A model generated the notes under the pieces. The model had not been told where the DNA came from. It saw only the letters and a list, made by a program, of their open reading frames with translations, and did not search any database. A program made the position numbers and the translations under genes. A stretch of DNA of 64,000 nt from Yanshouia hominis (GTDB taxonomy: Bacteria; Bacillota; Clostridia; Oscillospirales; Ruminococcaceae): contig JACRTB010000012.1 of NCBI GenBank assembly GCA_014385025.1, forward strand, positions 24,551 to 88,550, written 5' to 3'. This document shows positions 52,735-61,638 of this stretch, one piece after another; the first letter of the stretch is position 1; every line of letters starts with the position of its first letter.

Positions 52735-54012
52735 TTAACCGAGCAGAGAGGGAATTCCCATCGCAAAAAAGGGAATGTAGGTGGTCAGCAGCAGCGCGAG
52801 AATCGACGCACCGACAAAAGGCAGAACAGCTTTGGAGATCTGTTTCAGGTTGATGTTGGAAATTCCGCAGCCAACATAAAGGTTGACGCCGACCGGCGGG
52901 GTCACCAGACCAATCGCAAGGTTCATAACCATGATGCAGCCGAGGTGGACGCCGTCAATGCCAAGAGCCGTGGCGACCGGATACAGAATCGGGACAATAA
53001 TATACATCGCCGAATTCGCATCGATAAAGCAGCCTGCGATCAAAAGAATGACGTTGACTATCAGCAGGAAGATGTACTTATTGCCGCCGCAGATTTCCAC
53101 GAGGGCATTGCTGGCGCTCGCCGCAATGCCAGTGACAGTGAGAACCCAGGCAAACAGGCTTGCGGTGCCGACGATAAACATCACCACTGCGGTCTGAGAA
53201 ACGGAATCCCGCAGCAGTGGGAGCAGATCCTTCCAGCGCAGAGTGCGGTAGATGAAAAGTCCAACGATGAGGCCGTACACCGCCGAAACAGCGGCCGCCT
53301 CGGTGGGGGTAAAGATGCCGCCGTAGATACCGCCGAGGATAATGACCGGCATCATCAGGCCCCAGAAGGCCTCCTTGAAATTCTTCCAGCGCTCGGGCCA
53401 GCTCGCCTTGGGCAGCAGCTCAAGCGGTCTGTCCCGGCTGACAAACTGCATTGCCAGAATCAGGGAGAAGCCCATCAGCAGGCCGGGCAGAATGCCCGAG
53501 GCGAACAGCGCGCCGACCGACTTGCCGGTGATCGAACCGTAAATGACAAAGGTGATCGACGGCGGGATGATGATTCCGATCGCACCGGCAGTGGACATCA
53601 GCGCGGCGGAAGAAGCCTTATCGTATCCAACGCGGGTCATCGCCGGGATAATGATCATGCCGAGCGCCGCCACGGTGGCAGGTCCTGACCCTGAAATCGC
53701 TGCAAAAAAGCAGGAAACAATGACGCAAACCATTGCCATGCCGCTCTTTTTATGGCCGACCAGTGTGCGGCAGAAGTTGATCAGACGGCTGGAGATTCCG
53801 CTCTTTTCCATGACATTGCCGCCGAGAATAAAGAACGGAATTGCCAGCAGAACAAACTTGCCGGTTGAAGAATAGAGATTGCTGGGGATCATCGAGAGAG
53901 GCAGCTTTTCATAAAGCAGCGCCGCAACACTCGAAATACCAAGAGAAAGTCCAATCGGGATGTTGAGAAACAGCAGGAGAAAGAATACGCCGAACAAAAT
54001 CAGAGATACCAT
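52735..54012 (-). CDS. TRAP transporter large permease (DctM)
   Basis: A 425-residue, roughly 12-helix permease of the DctM family. Markers include GLSLGISSVAALL, SGSGPATVAALGMIIIPAM, STAGAIGIIIPPSITFVIYGSITGKSV and GLVTPPVGVNLYVGCGISNI. It forms the gradient-driven channel of the TRAP system. It lies 3 nt after dctQ. Confidence 0.93.
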   Translation of the reverse strand: MVSLILFGVFFLLLFLNIPIGLSLGISSVAALLYEKLPLSMIPSNLYSSTGKFVLLAIPFFILGGNVMEKSGISSRLINFCRTLVGHKKSGMAMVCVIVSCFFAAISGSGPATVAALGMIIIPAMTRVGYDKASSAALMSTAGAIGIIIPPSITFVIYGSITGKSVGALFASGILPGLLMGFSLILAMQFVSRDRPLELLPKASWPERWKNFKEAFWGLMMPVIILGGIYGGIFTPTEAAAVSAVYGLIVGLFIYRTLRWKDLLPLLRDSVSQTAVVMFIVGTASLFAWVLTVTGIAASASNALVEICGGNKYIFLLIVNVILLIAGCFIDANSAMYIIVPILYPVATALGIDGVHLGCIMVMNLAIGLVTPPVGVNLYVGCGISNINLKQISKAVLPFVGASILALLLTTYIPFFAMGIPSLLG

Positions 54013-54015
54013 CGC

Positions 54016-54498
54016 TTATTCCTCCTCCTTTTTCAGCAGAGTCACAACGAAAAGCTGAATGTACCGGGCCGTCAGGACAGCGCCGCTGATCGGAACAAAC
54101 ATGCCGAACATCCACTCAGGCCACTGCATACCGGCGGTAAGCTGCTTGAGAACAAATTCCTGTTTCGCCATCAGGAAGCCGAAATAGAGGATCAGAATGC
54201 CGAAAGCAGTGCCCAGCAGGTGTCCGAGCAGAATGCAGAGCTTCTGATATTTAGCCGGCATAAAATCGGTCACAACGGTCAGCCCCAGATGCGCCCCCCG
54301 CTTGGCGGCGACCGCCGCGCCGGTCAGGCTCAGGACGATCAGGCCAAGCGAAGTCAGCTCCTCGACAAAAGGCATGGAGCTGTTGAGGACATACCGGGCA
54401 AAAACATTGACGCAGGTCAACAGGGTCATAATCAGCAGGATGATGGCGCAGATATTATCCTCCAACAGCGAGAGCATCTTTTTCATACGCTTTTCCAT
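54016..54498 (-). CDS. TRAP transporter small permease (DctQ)
   Basis: A 160-residue four-helix membrane protein. RYVLNSSMPFVEELTSLGLIVLSLTGAAVAAKRGAHLGL is the DctQ signature. Start could be ATG 54498 or the Met four codons later. It lies between the binding protein and DctM. Confidence 0.88.
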   Translation of the reverse strand: MEKRMKKMLSLLEDNICAIILLIMTLLTCVNVFARYVLNSSMPFVEELTSLGLIVLSLTGAAVAAKRGAHLGLTVVTDFMPAKYQKLCILLGHLLGTAFGILILYFGFLMAKQEFVLKQLTAGMQWPEWMFGMFVPISGAVLTARYIQLFVVTLLKKEEE

Positions 54499-54527
54499 GC
54501 CTCCTTCATTTCAGTCAGAGTTTTGTT

Positions 54528-55586
54528 TTACTGCACTCCAAAGGCGGTGCAGGCGTCCGCGCCGTAGACCTCTTTATACTGGTCGATCAGCGGCTGAACA
54601 ACCGCCTTGAACTTGGCAACATCATCTTCGGTCAGCTCATAGAGCTCGCAGCCGTTTTCGTTGATGAATTTGTCCTTGAGTCCCGCTTCGTCCGCAACGA
54701 TCTGCTGGTTCATCTCCTTGCAGGCTTCCTCCACGCACTCGCGGATCAGAGCCTGCGTCTCGGCGCTGAGCTTTTCAAACTTCGCGGTGTTGGCAGTAAA
54801 GGTAAATGCTTCATAGGTGTGGTTGGAAATAGTGATATACTTCTGAACTTCCTGAACGTTGGCGGAATTGATGGTGCTCAGGCTGTTGTCATGACCGTCG
54901 ATGGTTCCCTGCTGCAACGCGGTGAACACTTCGCCCCAGCTCATCGCCTGCGGGCTGGCGCCGAACGCGGTGTAAAACGCGGAGAAGAAATCGCCGCCGG
55001 GGATTCTGATCTTCAGGCCCTTCAGGTCCTCGGGCGCCTTGATCGCATGCTTTCCGCAGGTCATCGCCTTAAATCCATTGTGAACCGCGCCGAGATAGGT
55101 CAGTCCTTTTTCCGAAAGAACGGTATTCAGGAACTCGCCGCCCTTTCCGAAGAAAGCGTCCTCAGCAGCCTGATAATCTTTAAAAAGCCAGGGCAGGGTG
55201 CTGACCATCATGCGGTTGTCAAGGTTTGCGATGATGCTGGTGGAATGGATGTCGAGATCCACGGTGCCGTCGCAGAGCAGTTCAAGTCCCTTGGACATAT
55301 TGCCGCTGGCGAGCTGGTCGTTCGGAAAAACATTGACGGTGACAGCGCCGCCGGACTTCTCTTTCACCTTTTCGGCAAAGAGCTTGGCCATACGGGTATC
55401 GTTGGCAATATCGGTGCCGTTGCAGCTGAGCTTCAGTGTAACCTTGTCATACTGGGTGCCGCCTGATGCCGCAGGAGCCTCGCCGGAAGCGGCCGGAGCA
55501 GCCTGACTGGATGATCCGCCGCAGCCGGCAAACAAAGAGACGATCATGGCAGAAGCCATGGCGAGAGCAAAAATTTTCTGTTTCAA
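54528..55586 (-). CDS. TRAP solute-binding lipoprotein (DctP family)
   Basis: A 352-residue lipoprotein. The signal ends at FAGC (C22), followed by a Ala/Gly/Ser linker. The mature part shows LKLSCNGTDIANDTRMAKLFAEKVKEKSGGAVTVNVFPNDQLASGNMSKGLELL and LKGLKIRIPGGDFFSAFYTAFGASPQAMSWGEVFTALQQGTIDG, the conserved DctP ligand segments including the arginine that pairs with a carboxylate. So the ligand probably carries an acidic group. TTG start behind GGAGGGG. The promoter is about 110 nt upstream. Confidence 0.93.
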   Translation of the reverse strand: MKQKIFALAMASAMIVSLFAGCGGSSSQAAPAASGEAPAASGGTQYDKVTLKLSCNGTDIANDTRMAKLFAEKVKEKSGGAVTVNVFPNDQLASGNMSKGLELLCDGTVDLDIHSTSIIANLDNRMMVSTLPWLFKDYQAAEDAFFGKGGEFLNTVLSEKGLTYLGAVHNGFKAMTCGKHAIKAPEDLKGLKIRIPGGDFFSAFYTAFGASPQAMSWGEVFTALQQGTIDGHDNSLSTINSANVQEVQKYITISNHTYEAFTFTANTAKFEKLSAETQALIRECVEEACKEMNQQIVADEAGLKDKFINENGCELYELTEDDVAKFKAVVQPLIDQYKEVYGADACTAFGVQ

Positions 55587-55695
55587 TTTGTTCCCCTCCT
55601 GAAAATATCTTTGACGTTTCCAACCTTCCGCGTTCGCTTACTGTGCATCGGAGTTCAATTTTGTAGTATTTGCGAACGTAGGATGTTGTAACGTC

Positions 55696-55725
55696 ATTAT
55701 AGCCCATCATATTTTTGAAAGTCAA
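55696..55725 (-). promoter_or_regulatory. Promoter of the DctPQM-transketolase operon
   Basis: On the minus strand TTGACT and TATAAT are 18 nt apart. Just downstream of the -10 is ATGTTGTAACGTCAT (plus strand, 55683-55697), a partly palindromic site of the kind bound by FCD GntR repressors; the divergently placed GntR below is the likely owner. Confidence 0.65.
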
Positions 55726-55843
55726 TGCACTTTTAATAACTTTGTAGGGATGACTGATTTTTCATTTACTGTCTGTCTATTTTCACGAAAAAAGGAGATT
55801 TTTATTTCAATAGGTGCATTCTGGGGTTTCAATCCCTGAAAAG

Positions 55844-55876
55844 CGCAAGCCGCGGAGCAATGCTCCGCGGCTTGCG
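55844..55876 (-). terminator. Terminator of the GntR gene
   Basis: 16-bp perfect stem CGCAAGCCGCGGAGCA with its complement, followed by CTTTTC on the minus strand, about 20 nt after the GntR stop. The remaining gap 55726-55843 has no gene. Confidence 0.75.
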
Positions 55877-55895
55877 GTACTCAAAATCTTTCAAA

Positions 55896-56633
55896 TCATT
55901 CTTCTTTTTTATATACATCACGCCAGTAGAAATAGCTGTCGTTGATCGCCTGATAAAGCTCCTCCATGCTGGTGCCGGCCAGTTTTTCCAACAGCTTGAT
56001 GTGGGTGTCAATCAGGTACTGACGGTCCCCCTTGGAGAAAACTTCCTCGATGGTTTTGAGACGGGAGGCCTTGGTCAGCTCCACAATCGTGTCATGGATG
56101 GTGATGATGGCCACATTATTGGTCGCGCGGGCGAGTTCCTGGTGGAATATGATATCCGCGTCCGCAATTTTTTCGATATTCGGCGGATCGGCCTCCAGAT
56201 AGGCCACCAGCTGGTCACATTTTTCATGCAGCAACTTCCAGGTTTCCTCCGGCATGCGCTGCTCCAGCAGGAGCTGCATAATGCCGTTTTCCACCACCTT
56301 GCGCAGCCCGATCAGCTCGCTGTAGGCGCTTTCTTTCTGCAGAATAATGCCGTAAACCATCGGATCGAGCACCTTCGGAGAAAAGCCGTCGCAGACATAG
56401 GTTCCCTCGGCGCGCCGGATTTCCAAAACTCCGTACGCCACAAGAATCCGAACCGCCTCACGGACGGTGTTCCTGCCGACCCCAAGGGTGCGCACCAGCT
56501 CCGGCTCAACCGGAATCTGATCCCCCGGTTTGAGTTCCCCGTTGATGATCGCATCGGTCAGACGGGAAATTACGATGTCGACCATCGAACGATTGTTGAT
56601 TGGAGCAAGATAACTTGCCGTTGAATTTGCCAT
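55896..56633 (-). CDS. GntR-family (FadR/FCD) regulator of the TRAP-transketolase operon
   Basis: A 245-residue regulator. The winged helix (about 12-80) has SMVDIVISRLTDAIINGELKPGDQIPVEPELVRTLGVGRNTVREAVRILVAYGVLEIRR. The FCD effector domain contains DADIIFHQELARATNN and further Asp/His residues for metal. It is upstream of, and on the same strand as, dctP but has its own terminator. Start taken at ATG 56633; a GTG three codons earlier is possible. Confidence 0.9.
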   Translation of the reverse strand: MANSTASYLAPINNRSMVDIVISRLTDAIINGELKPGDQIPVEPELVRTLGVGRNTVREAVRILVAYGVLEIRRAEGTYVCDGFSPKVLDPMVYGIILQKESAYSELIGLRKVVENGIMQLLLEQRMPEETWKLLHEKCDQLVAYLEADPPNIEKIADADIIFHQELARATNNVAIITIHDTIVELTKASRLKTIEEVFSKGDRQYLIDTHIKLLEKLAGTSMEELYQAINDSYFYWRDVYKKEE

Positions 56634-56826
56634 TCCACTCACCCGCCAATTTGTCAGATAAATAACAAATATGATTAGCCAAAGGGCATATCATCCTATG
56701 TTTGATATTATTATAAGCGGGAATTCCATTCTTTGCAAGGGTTTCCGCTAAGTTTATCAAAAAGCACTGCATTTGTGTGAAAACTTTGGAGTCTTCCGAT
56801 GGAAAAGCCTCCATTTCCGCCATGAC

Positions 56827-56844
56827 GTGAAAATCAATTTTCAC
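56827..56844 (-). terminator. Short hairpin after the YfbR-like gene
   Basis: GTGAAAAT / ATTTTCAC stem immediately after the stop codon on the minus strand. Weak. Confidence 0.4.
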
Positions 56845-56845
56845 A

Positions 56846-57436
56846 TTAACTCTTCTGAAAAACGTACCGTTCCACCTCGTCGAGCGGCAGGCGGTAGGCC
56901 GGCAGATACTCCCGCAAAAAGGTCTGTGCCTCCGGCAAGGCCAAAGAAGGATGCTTCAGAATTGTTTTGGCCGCCTCGTCAAATTCCCGGTTTCCCGCTT
57001 TCTGCTCCTCGATACATTTAATCAATGCCGAGAGCTTGTCAGCCGCTTTGACATAAGCTCCGTACTCTTCCCCGCCTTCCCCCAGATGAGGCGCAAACGC
57101 CGGCCTGAGATCATCCGGCAGCATCGAAAGCAGCCGCTCCTCCGCCTGTTTTTCAATCGTGCGGTATGCCTCCCGGATGCCTTCGTCGTGATACTTCACA
57201 GGGGTCGGAAGATCTCCGGTCAAAATCTCGGCGCTGTCGTGATAAAGAGCCAGCAGCACCGCCCGCCCCGGGTCCAGACTCTTTCCGAATCTCGCGTTTG
57301 CGATCTCGATCAGCGCGTGAGCCAGCAGCGCGGTTTCCAGGGTATGCTCCGCCAGCGTCTCGCTGCGGGTGCAGCGCATCAGGCCCCATCGCTCAATATA
57401 TTTCATTCTGGAAATCATTGCAAAAAAACCGGCCAA
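56846..57436 (-). CDS. YfbR-like 5'-deoxynucleotidase (HD domain)
   Basis: A 196-residue HD hydrolase. The N-terminal FFAMISRMKYIERWGLMRC, ETLAEHTLETALLAHAL, LLALYHDSAEILTGDLPTPVKY and ADKLSALIKCIEE are the YfbR signature (His, His-Asp and Asp metal ligands). It dephosphorylates deoxynucleoside monophosphates. TTG start 57436 (MAGFFAMIS) behind AAAGGGG fits the family start better than the GTG three codons earlier. Confidence 0.85.
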   Translation of the reverse strand: MAGFFAMISRMKYIERWGLMRCTRSETLAEHTLETALLAHALIEIANARFGKSLDPGRAVLLALYHDSAEILTGDLPTPVKYHDEGIREAYRTIEKQAEERLLSMLPDDLRPAFAPHLGEGGEEYGAYVKAADKLSALIKCIEEQKAGNREFDEAAKTILKHPSLALPEAQTFLREYLPAYRLPLDEVERYVFQKS

Positions 57437-57488
57437 ACCGGACACCCCTTTCTATAGAGAAGCGGCTTTCTCTCTGTTCATGCACTCC

Positions 57489-57517
57489 ATTGTATCATAT
57501 AAAAATTCATGGTACAA
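57489..57517 (-). promoter_or_regulatory. Promoter of the YfbR-like gene
   Basis: TTGTAC and TACAAT spaced 17 nt on the minus strand. Confidence 0.5.
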
Positions 57518-57583
57518 GCTATGCTCCGTGCAGCAGACCGCAGAAGGGCTTCCCGCTTTTTTCGAGGAATTCCTCCCGGAAGC

Positions 57584-57611
57584 TTTCCAAATCTAAAAAC
57601 TGTGGTATAAT
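57584..57611 (+). promoter_or_regulatory. Promoter of yfhO-GT2
   Basis: TTTCCA and an extended -10 TGGTATAAT, 16 nt apart, about 40 nt before the yfhO-like start. Confidence 0.55.
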
Positions 57612-57650
57612 TTTTACTGTATGTTCCAATATCGTATATGGGGTGAGTCG

Positions 57651-60278
57651 ATGAGAAGTCGGACAAGACGTGATTTTCTGCCGGGGGGTGTCAAATCCTT
57701 CGTCTGGGCGCTGCTGCTGGCCAGCGCCATCTTTGTCCCACTGATGATTTATAACGGCGGCTATTTTGTCTTTCTGGGGGATTTCAACGTCCAGCAGATT
57801 CCGTTTTACCGCCATGCGCACGACATGATCCGCAGCGGAAACTTCTTCTGGGACTGGCAGACCGACCTCGGCGCCAATTTTATCGGCTCTTACAGCTTTT
57901 ATCTGATCTTCTCGCCCTTTTTCTGGCTGACGCTCCCCTTCCCGAGCGACTTTGTGCCCCACCTTATGGGCCCCCTGCTGATTCTGAAAACCGCCTGCGC
58001 CGCCCTTTCCGCCTATCTTTATATCAAGCGCTTTGTCTCGGACCGGAACTGGGCGGTCTTTGGTTCGATTCTCTATGCCTTTTCGGGCTTTATGACCTTC
58101 AATATTTTTTTCAACCACTTTCATGAGCCCTGCATCTTCTTCCCGCTGCTGCTTGTCTCGCTGGAAGAGCTGGTGGAAAATAACCGGCGCGGCTTCTTTG
58201 CCGCAATGGTGGCGGTCAACTGTCTGGTCAACTATTGGTTCTTTATCGGTGAGGTCGTTTTCGTCATTCTCTATGTCGCCGTCCGTATCAGCTGCGGCGG
58301 CTGGAACTGCTCTTTCTGGAAGTTCTGCGTCATCGCCTTTGAATCGGTGCTCGGGGTGCTGATCGCGGCGGTGGGCCTGCTGCCCTCGGTGCTTGCCCTG
58401 ATGGGCAATCCGCGCACCGGATGGGACACCCTGCTGACCGGATGGAACATGTGGATCTACGGCTGGAACCAAAGGCTGCCCGCCATCCTGCAATCCTTCT
58501 TCTTCCCGCCGGAGCTGCCGAGCAGGCCGAATTTTTTCCCGGACATGGGCGCGAAATGGTCCTCTCTGTCCGCATGGCTTCCGCTCTTTTCCTCCATCGG
58601 GGCAATCGCCTACTGCCGTGTAAAAAAGCGCACCTTTGTAAAACGCCTGATCGTCATCTCCATGGTGATGTCGCTGATCCCCATCCTGAATTCGGTCTTT
58701 GTTCTGTTCAGCCAGTCCTACTACGCACGCTGGTTTTATATGCCGGTGCTGATGCTCTGCATCGCCACCGCCGCCGCTCTGTCGGAGCGCAATGCTCCGG
58801 AAATGAGGTTTGCCCTCGCTTCGAGCTGGCGTTATGTCGCTTTCATCACCCTCTTCTTTATTCTGGCGATCGGCTTTTCCCCCTCCAAGGTGAAGGAAGA
58901 GATTAAAATCGGTCTTTACGGCGACCAGCTCGGCTTCTGGCTGCTTTCGGCGGCGGCGCTGCTCTGCCTTCTGCTCACCGCCCTTTTGTTCTTCGGAGTA
59001 CGCAGCCGCGCGTTTTACAGGGTTTCTTCCATTCTGCTTTCGCTTGTGATCGTGGTCTTTACCACCGGCTACCTTTGCAGCGGCAAGAGCAGCAAGGCCA
59101 CTGACGACGCTTTCCTCGCCAACACCGTCAATGGACGTGAGGAAATCGCCGCCGCGCTGCCGGATGACGGAATCTTCGCCCGCAGCGACCTCTACCACTG
59201 CGGCGACAATCTGGGAATGTTCTGGGATCTGCCGAATATTCAGGCCTTTCATTCGATTGTGCCCGCCTCCATTATGGAATTTTATCCCGAAATCGGGGTT
59301 AAGCGTGATGTTTCTTCCAAGCCCTCCACCGATTATCCCTCGCTTCGCCCCTTTCTTTCGGTGCGCTGGCTTTTCATCCCGCAGAACGACAAGGAGCAGT
59401 CCCCCATGCCGGGCTACCGCTACTATGACACCCGGCTCGGATATCACATCTACGAGAATGAGGACTTTCTCCCGATGGGCTTCATTTACCGCAGCGGCTT
59501 CAATATGGACGGGGAAAGCTGGTCCATGCTGGACCAGGACGACAAGGTACGCGCAATGCTCCTTTCCCTCGGCCTGACTCCGGAGGCTCTGGAACGCAAC
59601 CGCGATCTTCTGGAGGAGGATTTCTCCGATTCCTACAACCTTCCCTCTCTCACAGACAGCTCCTATCGGGAGAGATTGGAAGAGCTGCGGTCAGAGGCCT
59701 GCGAAAGCTTCTCCATCGACGCCGATGGATTTTCCGCCGCCAGCCGCCTTGACAGTCCGGCAATGCTGTTTTTCTCGGTTCCTTATGACAGGGGGTGGAG
59801 CGCATGGGTCAACGGCTCCCCCGCGCGCATCGAAAAAGCCAATATCGGCTTCATGGCGGTGCGGGTTCCGGCCGGCGAAAGCATCATCCGTTTTGAATAC
59901 CGCACCCCGGGGCTTTATGAAGGGGCGGTAATCAGCGCGGGCGCGCTTCTCCTTCTGCTGCTGTACCTGTTGTTCTGCAAGCTGTTGGGGGTGAAAGTGC
60001 GGCTTCCTCAGACGGATACGCCCCTGCCGGACCCGGAGGAGGCGCAAACGCCTTCCATGGCTGACGAAACCGGCTGGATGACGCCCGCGGAGGATGCTCC
60101 CCCGGCCCCTCTCCGGCAGGCGCCTCCCATCGTGCGGGAACAGCCGCGGCCGCCCGCTTCCCCCGCGCCTTCCCCGCAGACCCCGGAGCAAAAACGTGAA
60201 CAGACTATCCTCGACTATCTTGAAACATTGGAGGAGCTGCCCCCGATCGACGAGGCGCAGCAGGAGAAAAGACAATGA
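57651..60278 (+). CDS. YfhO-family polytopic glycosyltransferase
   Basis: An 875-residue membrane protein with about a dozen helices, an outward-facing C-terminal domain, one further helix and a Pro-rich cytoplasmic tail ending EEAQ. The start FVPLMIYNGGYFVFLGDFNVQQIPFYRHAHDMIRSGNFFWDWQTDLGANFIG has the acidic residue after the first helix expected of GT-C type YfhO proteins. In Bacillus subtilis YfhO works with a GT2 partner to glycosylate lipoteichoic acid. Start at ATG 57651 behind GGGGTG. Its stop overlaps the GT2 start by 4 nt. Confidence 0.9.
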   Translation: MRSRTRRDFLPGGVKSFVWALLLASAIFVPLMIYNGGYFVFLGDFNVQQIPFYRHAHDMIRSGNFFWDWQTDLGANFIGSYSFYLIFSPFFWLTLPFPSDFVPHLMGPLLILKTACAALSAYLYIKRFVSDRNWAVFGSILYAFSGFMTFNIFFNHFHEPCIFFPLLLVSLEELVENNRRGFFAAMVAVNCLVNYWFFIGEVVFVILYVAVRISCGGWNCSFWKFCVIAFESVLGVLIAAVGLLPSVLALMGNPRTGWDTLLTGWNMWIYGWNQRLPAILQSFFFPPELPSRPNFFPDMGAKWSSLSAWLPLFSSIGAIAYCRVKKRTFVKRLIVISMVMSLIPILNSVFVLFSQSYYARWFYMPVLMLCIATAAALSERNAPEMRFALASSWRYVAFITLFFILAIGFSPSKVKEEIKIGLYGDQLGFWLLSAAALLCLLLTALLFFGVRSRAFYRVSSILLSLVIVVFTTGYLCSGKSSKATDDAFLANTVNGREEIAAALPDDGIFARSDLYHCGDNLGMFWDLPNIQAFHSIVPASIMEFYPEIGVKRDVSSKPSTDYPSLRPFLSVRWLFIPQNDKEQSPMPGYRYYDTRLGYHIYENEDFLPMGFIYRSGFNMDGESWSMLDQDDKVRAMLLSLGLTPEALERNRDLLEEDFSDSYNLPSLTDSSYRERLEELRSEACESFSIDADGFSAASRLDSPAMLFFSVPYDRGWSAWVNGSPARIEKANIGFMAVRVPAGESIIRFEYRTPGLYEGAVISAGALLLLLLYLLFCKLLGVKVRLPQTDTPLPDPEEAQTPSMADETGWMTPAEDAPPAPLRQAPPIVREQPRPPASPAPSPQTPEQKREQTILDYLETLEELPPIDEAQQEKRQ

Positions 60279-61219
60279 CAACTCTTTACCTGGTGATTCC
60301 CTGTTACAATGAAGAGGAGGTTCTTCCCGAGACCTCCCGGCGTCTTGCCGAAAAGCTTGACGCGCTTGAGAAGGCGGAAAAAATCGGACCGGAAAGCCGC
60401 GTCCTTTTTGTCGACGACGGCAGCCGCGACGCAACCTGGGGGATCATCGAATCTCTTTCCCACCAGGATTCCCGTTTCGGCGGCGTGAAGCTTTCCCGCA
60501 ACAAAGGGCATCAGAACGCCCTGCTCGCAGGCCTGACCGCCGCCAACGGACGCTGTGACGCGGTGATCAGTCTGGACGCCGATCTTCAGGATGACATCAA
60601 TGCCATCGACGAGATGGTTGACCGCTTTCACGAGGGGAATGAAGTGGTTTACGGCGTCCGCTCCAGCCGCGCGTCCGATACTGTTTTTAAGCGTTCCACC
60701 GCGGAGGGCTTTTACAAACTGATGCGGATGCTGGGCGTTGACATTGTGGACAATCATGCCGATTACCGCCTGCTTTCCCGGCGCGCCCTTGCCGCTCTGC
60801 TGGAATTCAAAGAGGTCAATCTGTTCCTGCGCGGGATTGTTCCTCTGATCGGCTTTCAAAGCACGTCGGTTGCCTATGAACGCGCCGAACGCTTTGCGGG
60901 AGAAAGCAAATATCCTCTCAAAAAGATGCTGCTCTTCGCCTTTGACGGGATTACCTCCTTTTCAATCCGCCCCATCCGCCTTGTCACTCTGCTGGGCGCG
61001 GTCATTTTCGGCACAAGCCTGATCGGTCTGCTGATCCTCCTGATTCAAAAGCTGTTTGGGCAGACGGTGCAGGGATGGACCACTCTGATGGGATCAATCT
61101 GGCTGCTGGGCGGTATTCAGCTGCTCTGCCTTGGCATCATCGGTGAATATGTCGGACGAATCTATCAGGAAGCAAAGCACCGGCCCCGTTTTATCATCGA
61201 TCAGATTCGGCTGAAATAG
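60275..61219 (+). CDS. GT2 polyprenyl-phosphate glycosyltransferase (GtrB/CsbB-like)
   Basis: A 314-residue glycosyltransferase. The GT-A domain has VIPCYNEEEVLPETSRRL, VDDGSRDATWGIIE, ISLDADLQDDINAIDEMV and the DY-RLL segment, followed by two C-terminal helices. It would make an undecaprenyl-phosphate-linked sugar used by the YfhO-like enzyme on the outer face. Translationally coupled to yfhO by ATGA. A terminator follows. Confidence 0.93.
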   Translation: MTTLYLVIPCYNEEEVLPETSRRLAEKLDALEKAEKIGPESRVLFVDDGSRDATWGIIESLSHQDSRFGGVKLSRNKGHQNALLAGLTAANGRCDAVISLDADLQDDINAIDEMVDRFHEGNEVVYGVRSSRASDTVFKRSTAEGFYKLMRMLGVDIVDNHADYRLLSRRALAALLEFKEVNLFLRGIVPLIGFQSTSVAYERAERFAGESKYPLKKMLLFAFDGITSFSIRPIRLVTLLGAVIFGTSLIGLLILLIQKLFGQTVQGWTTLMGSIWLLGGIQLLCLGIIGEYVGRIYQEAKHRPRFIIDQIRLK

Positions 61220-61239
61220 CAAAGCTCAGTGATATGGCA

Positions 61240-61274
61240 AGAGAAGCACCCCCGGGTATGGAGGCGCTTCTCTT
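61240..61274 (+). terminator. Terminator of the yfhO-GT2 operon
   Basis: AAGAGAAGC / GCTTCTCTT stem with an inner GC-rich loop, followed by TTGTTTTC. Confidence 0.8.
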
Positions 61275-61356
61275 TTGTTTTCAAAGCGAACAGCAGCCTG
61301 ACATATCCCGACACAGGCGGAAAATCTGAAATAGAGGCAGCACCCCATCCTCAAAT

Positions 61357-61638
61357 CTATTCGCAGTAATGTTCTTTGAGAAAAGCAATCATACCGATGA
61401 TCCGTTCATCCTGAATGCGATAGAACACATTCATGCCCCGCTTTTCGGAATCCAGAATGCCCGCTGTTTTTAACTGCGCCAAGTGCTGCGAGAGCGCGGA
61501 AGCGGTAATATTCGAAGTAAATGAATGAATCTCTCCAACGGTTAGAGGACCTTGAACCAACGCGCATAAAATCAACAGGCGATGCTCATTTGCCAGTAAT
61601 TTCAGAAGCTCTGCAATTTTCTTTGCTTTCTCCTCCAC
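61357..61638 (-). CDS. ArsR-family winged-helix regulator
   Basis: A 93-residue ArsR/SmtB-type repressor: LLANEHRLLILCALVQGPLTVGEIHSFTSNITASALSQHLAQLKTAGILDSEKRGMNVFYRI. The classical ELCVCDL metal site is absent (GEIHSF instead), so the signal may be redox or a thiol rather than arsenic or zinc. It has single cysteines only near residue 25 and at the end. GTG start behind AGGAGG inside the upstream gene (53-nt overlap), so it is made from the same mRNA. Confidence 0.88.
   Translation of the reverse strand: MEEKAKKIAELLKLLANEHRLLILCALVQGPLTVGEIHSFTSNITASALSQHLAQLKTAGILDSEKRGMNVFYRIQDERIIGMIAFLKEHYCE

Noticed and set aside
57519..59447. 642-codon minus-strand open frame opposite the yfhO-like gene
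   Set aside because: Antisense shadow of a polytopic membrane protein; composition (Gly, Gln, His, Arg-rich) is that of translated complement.
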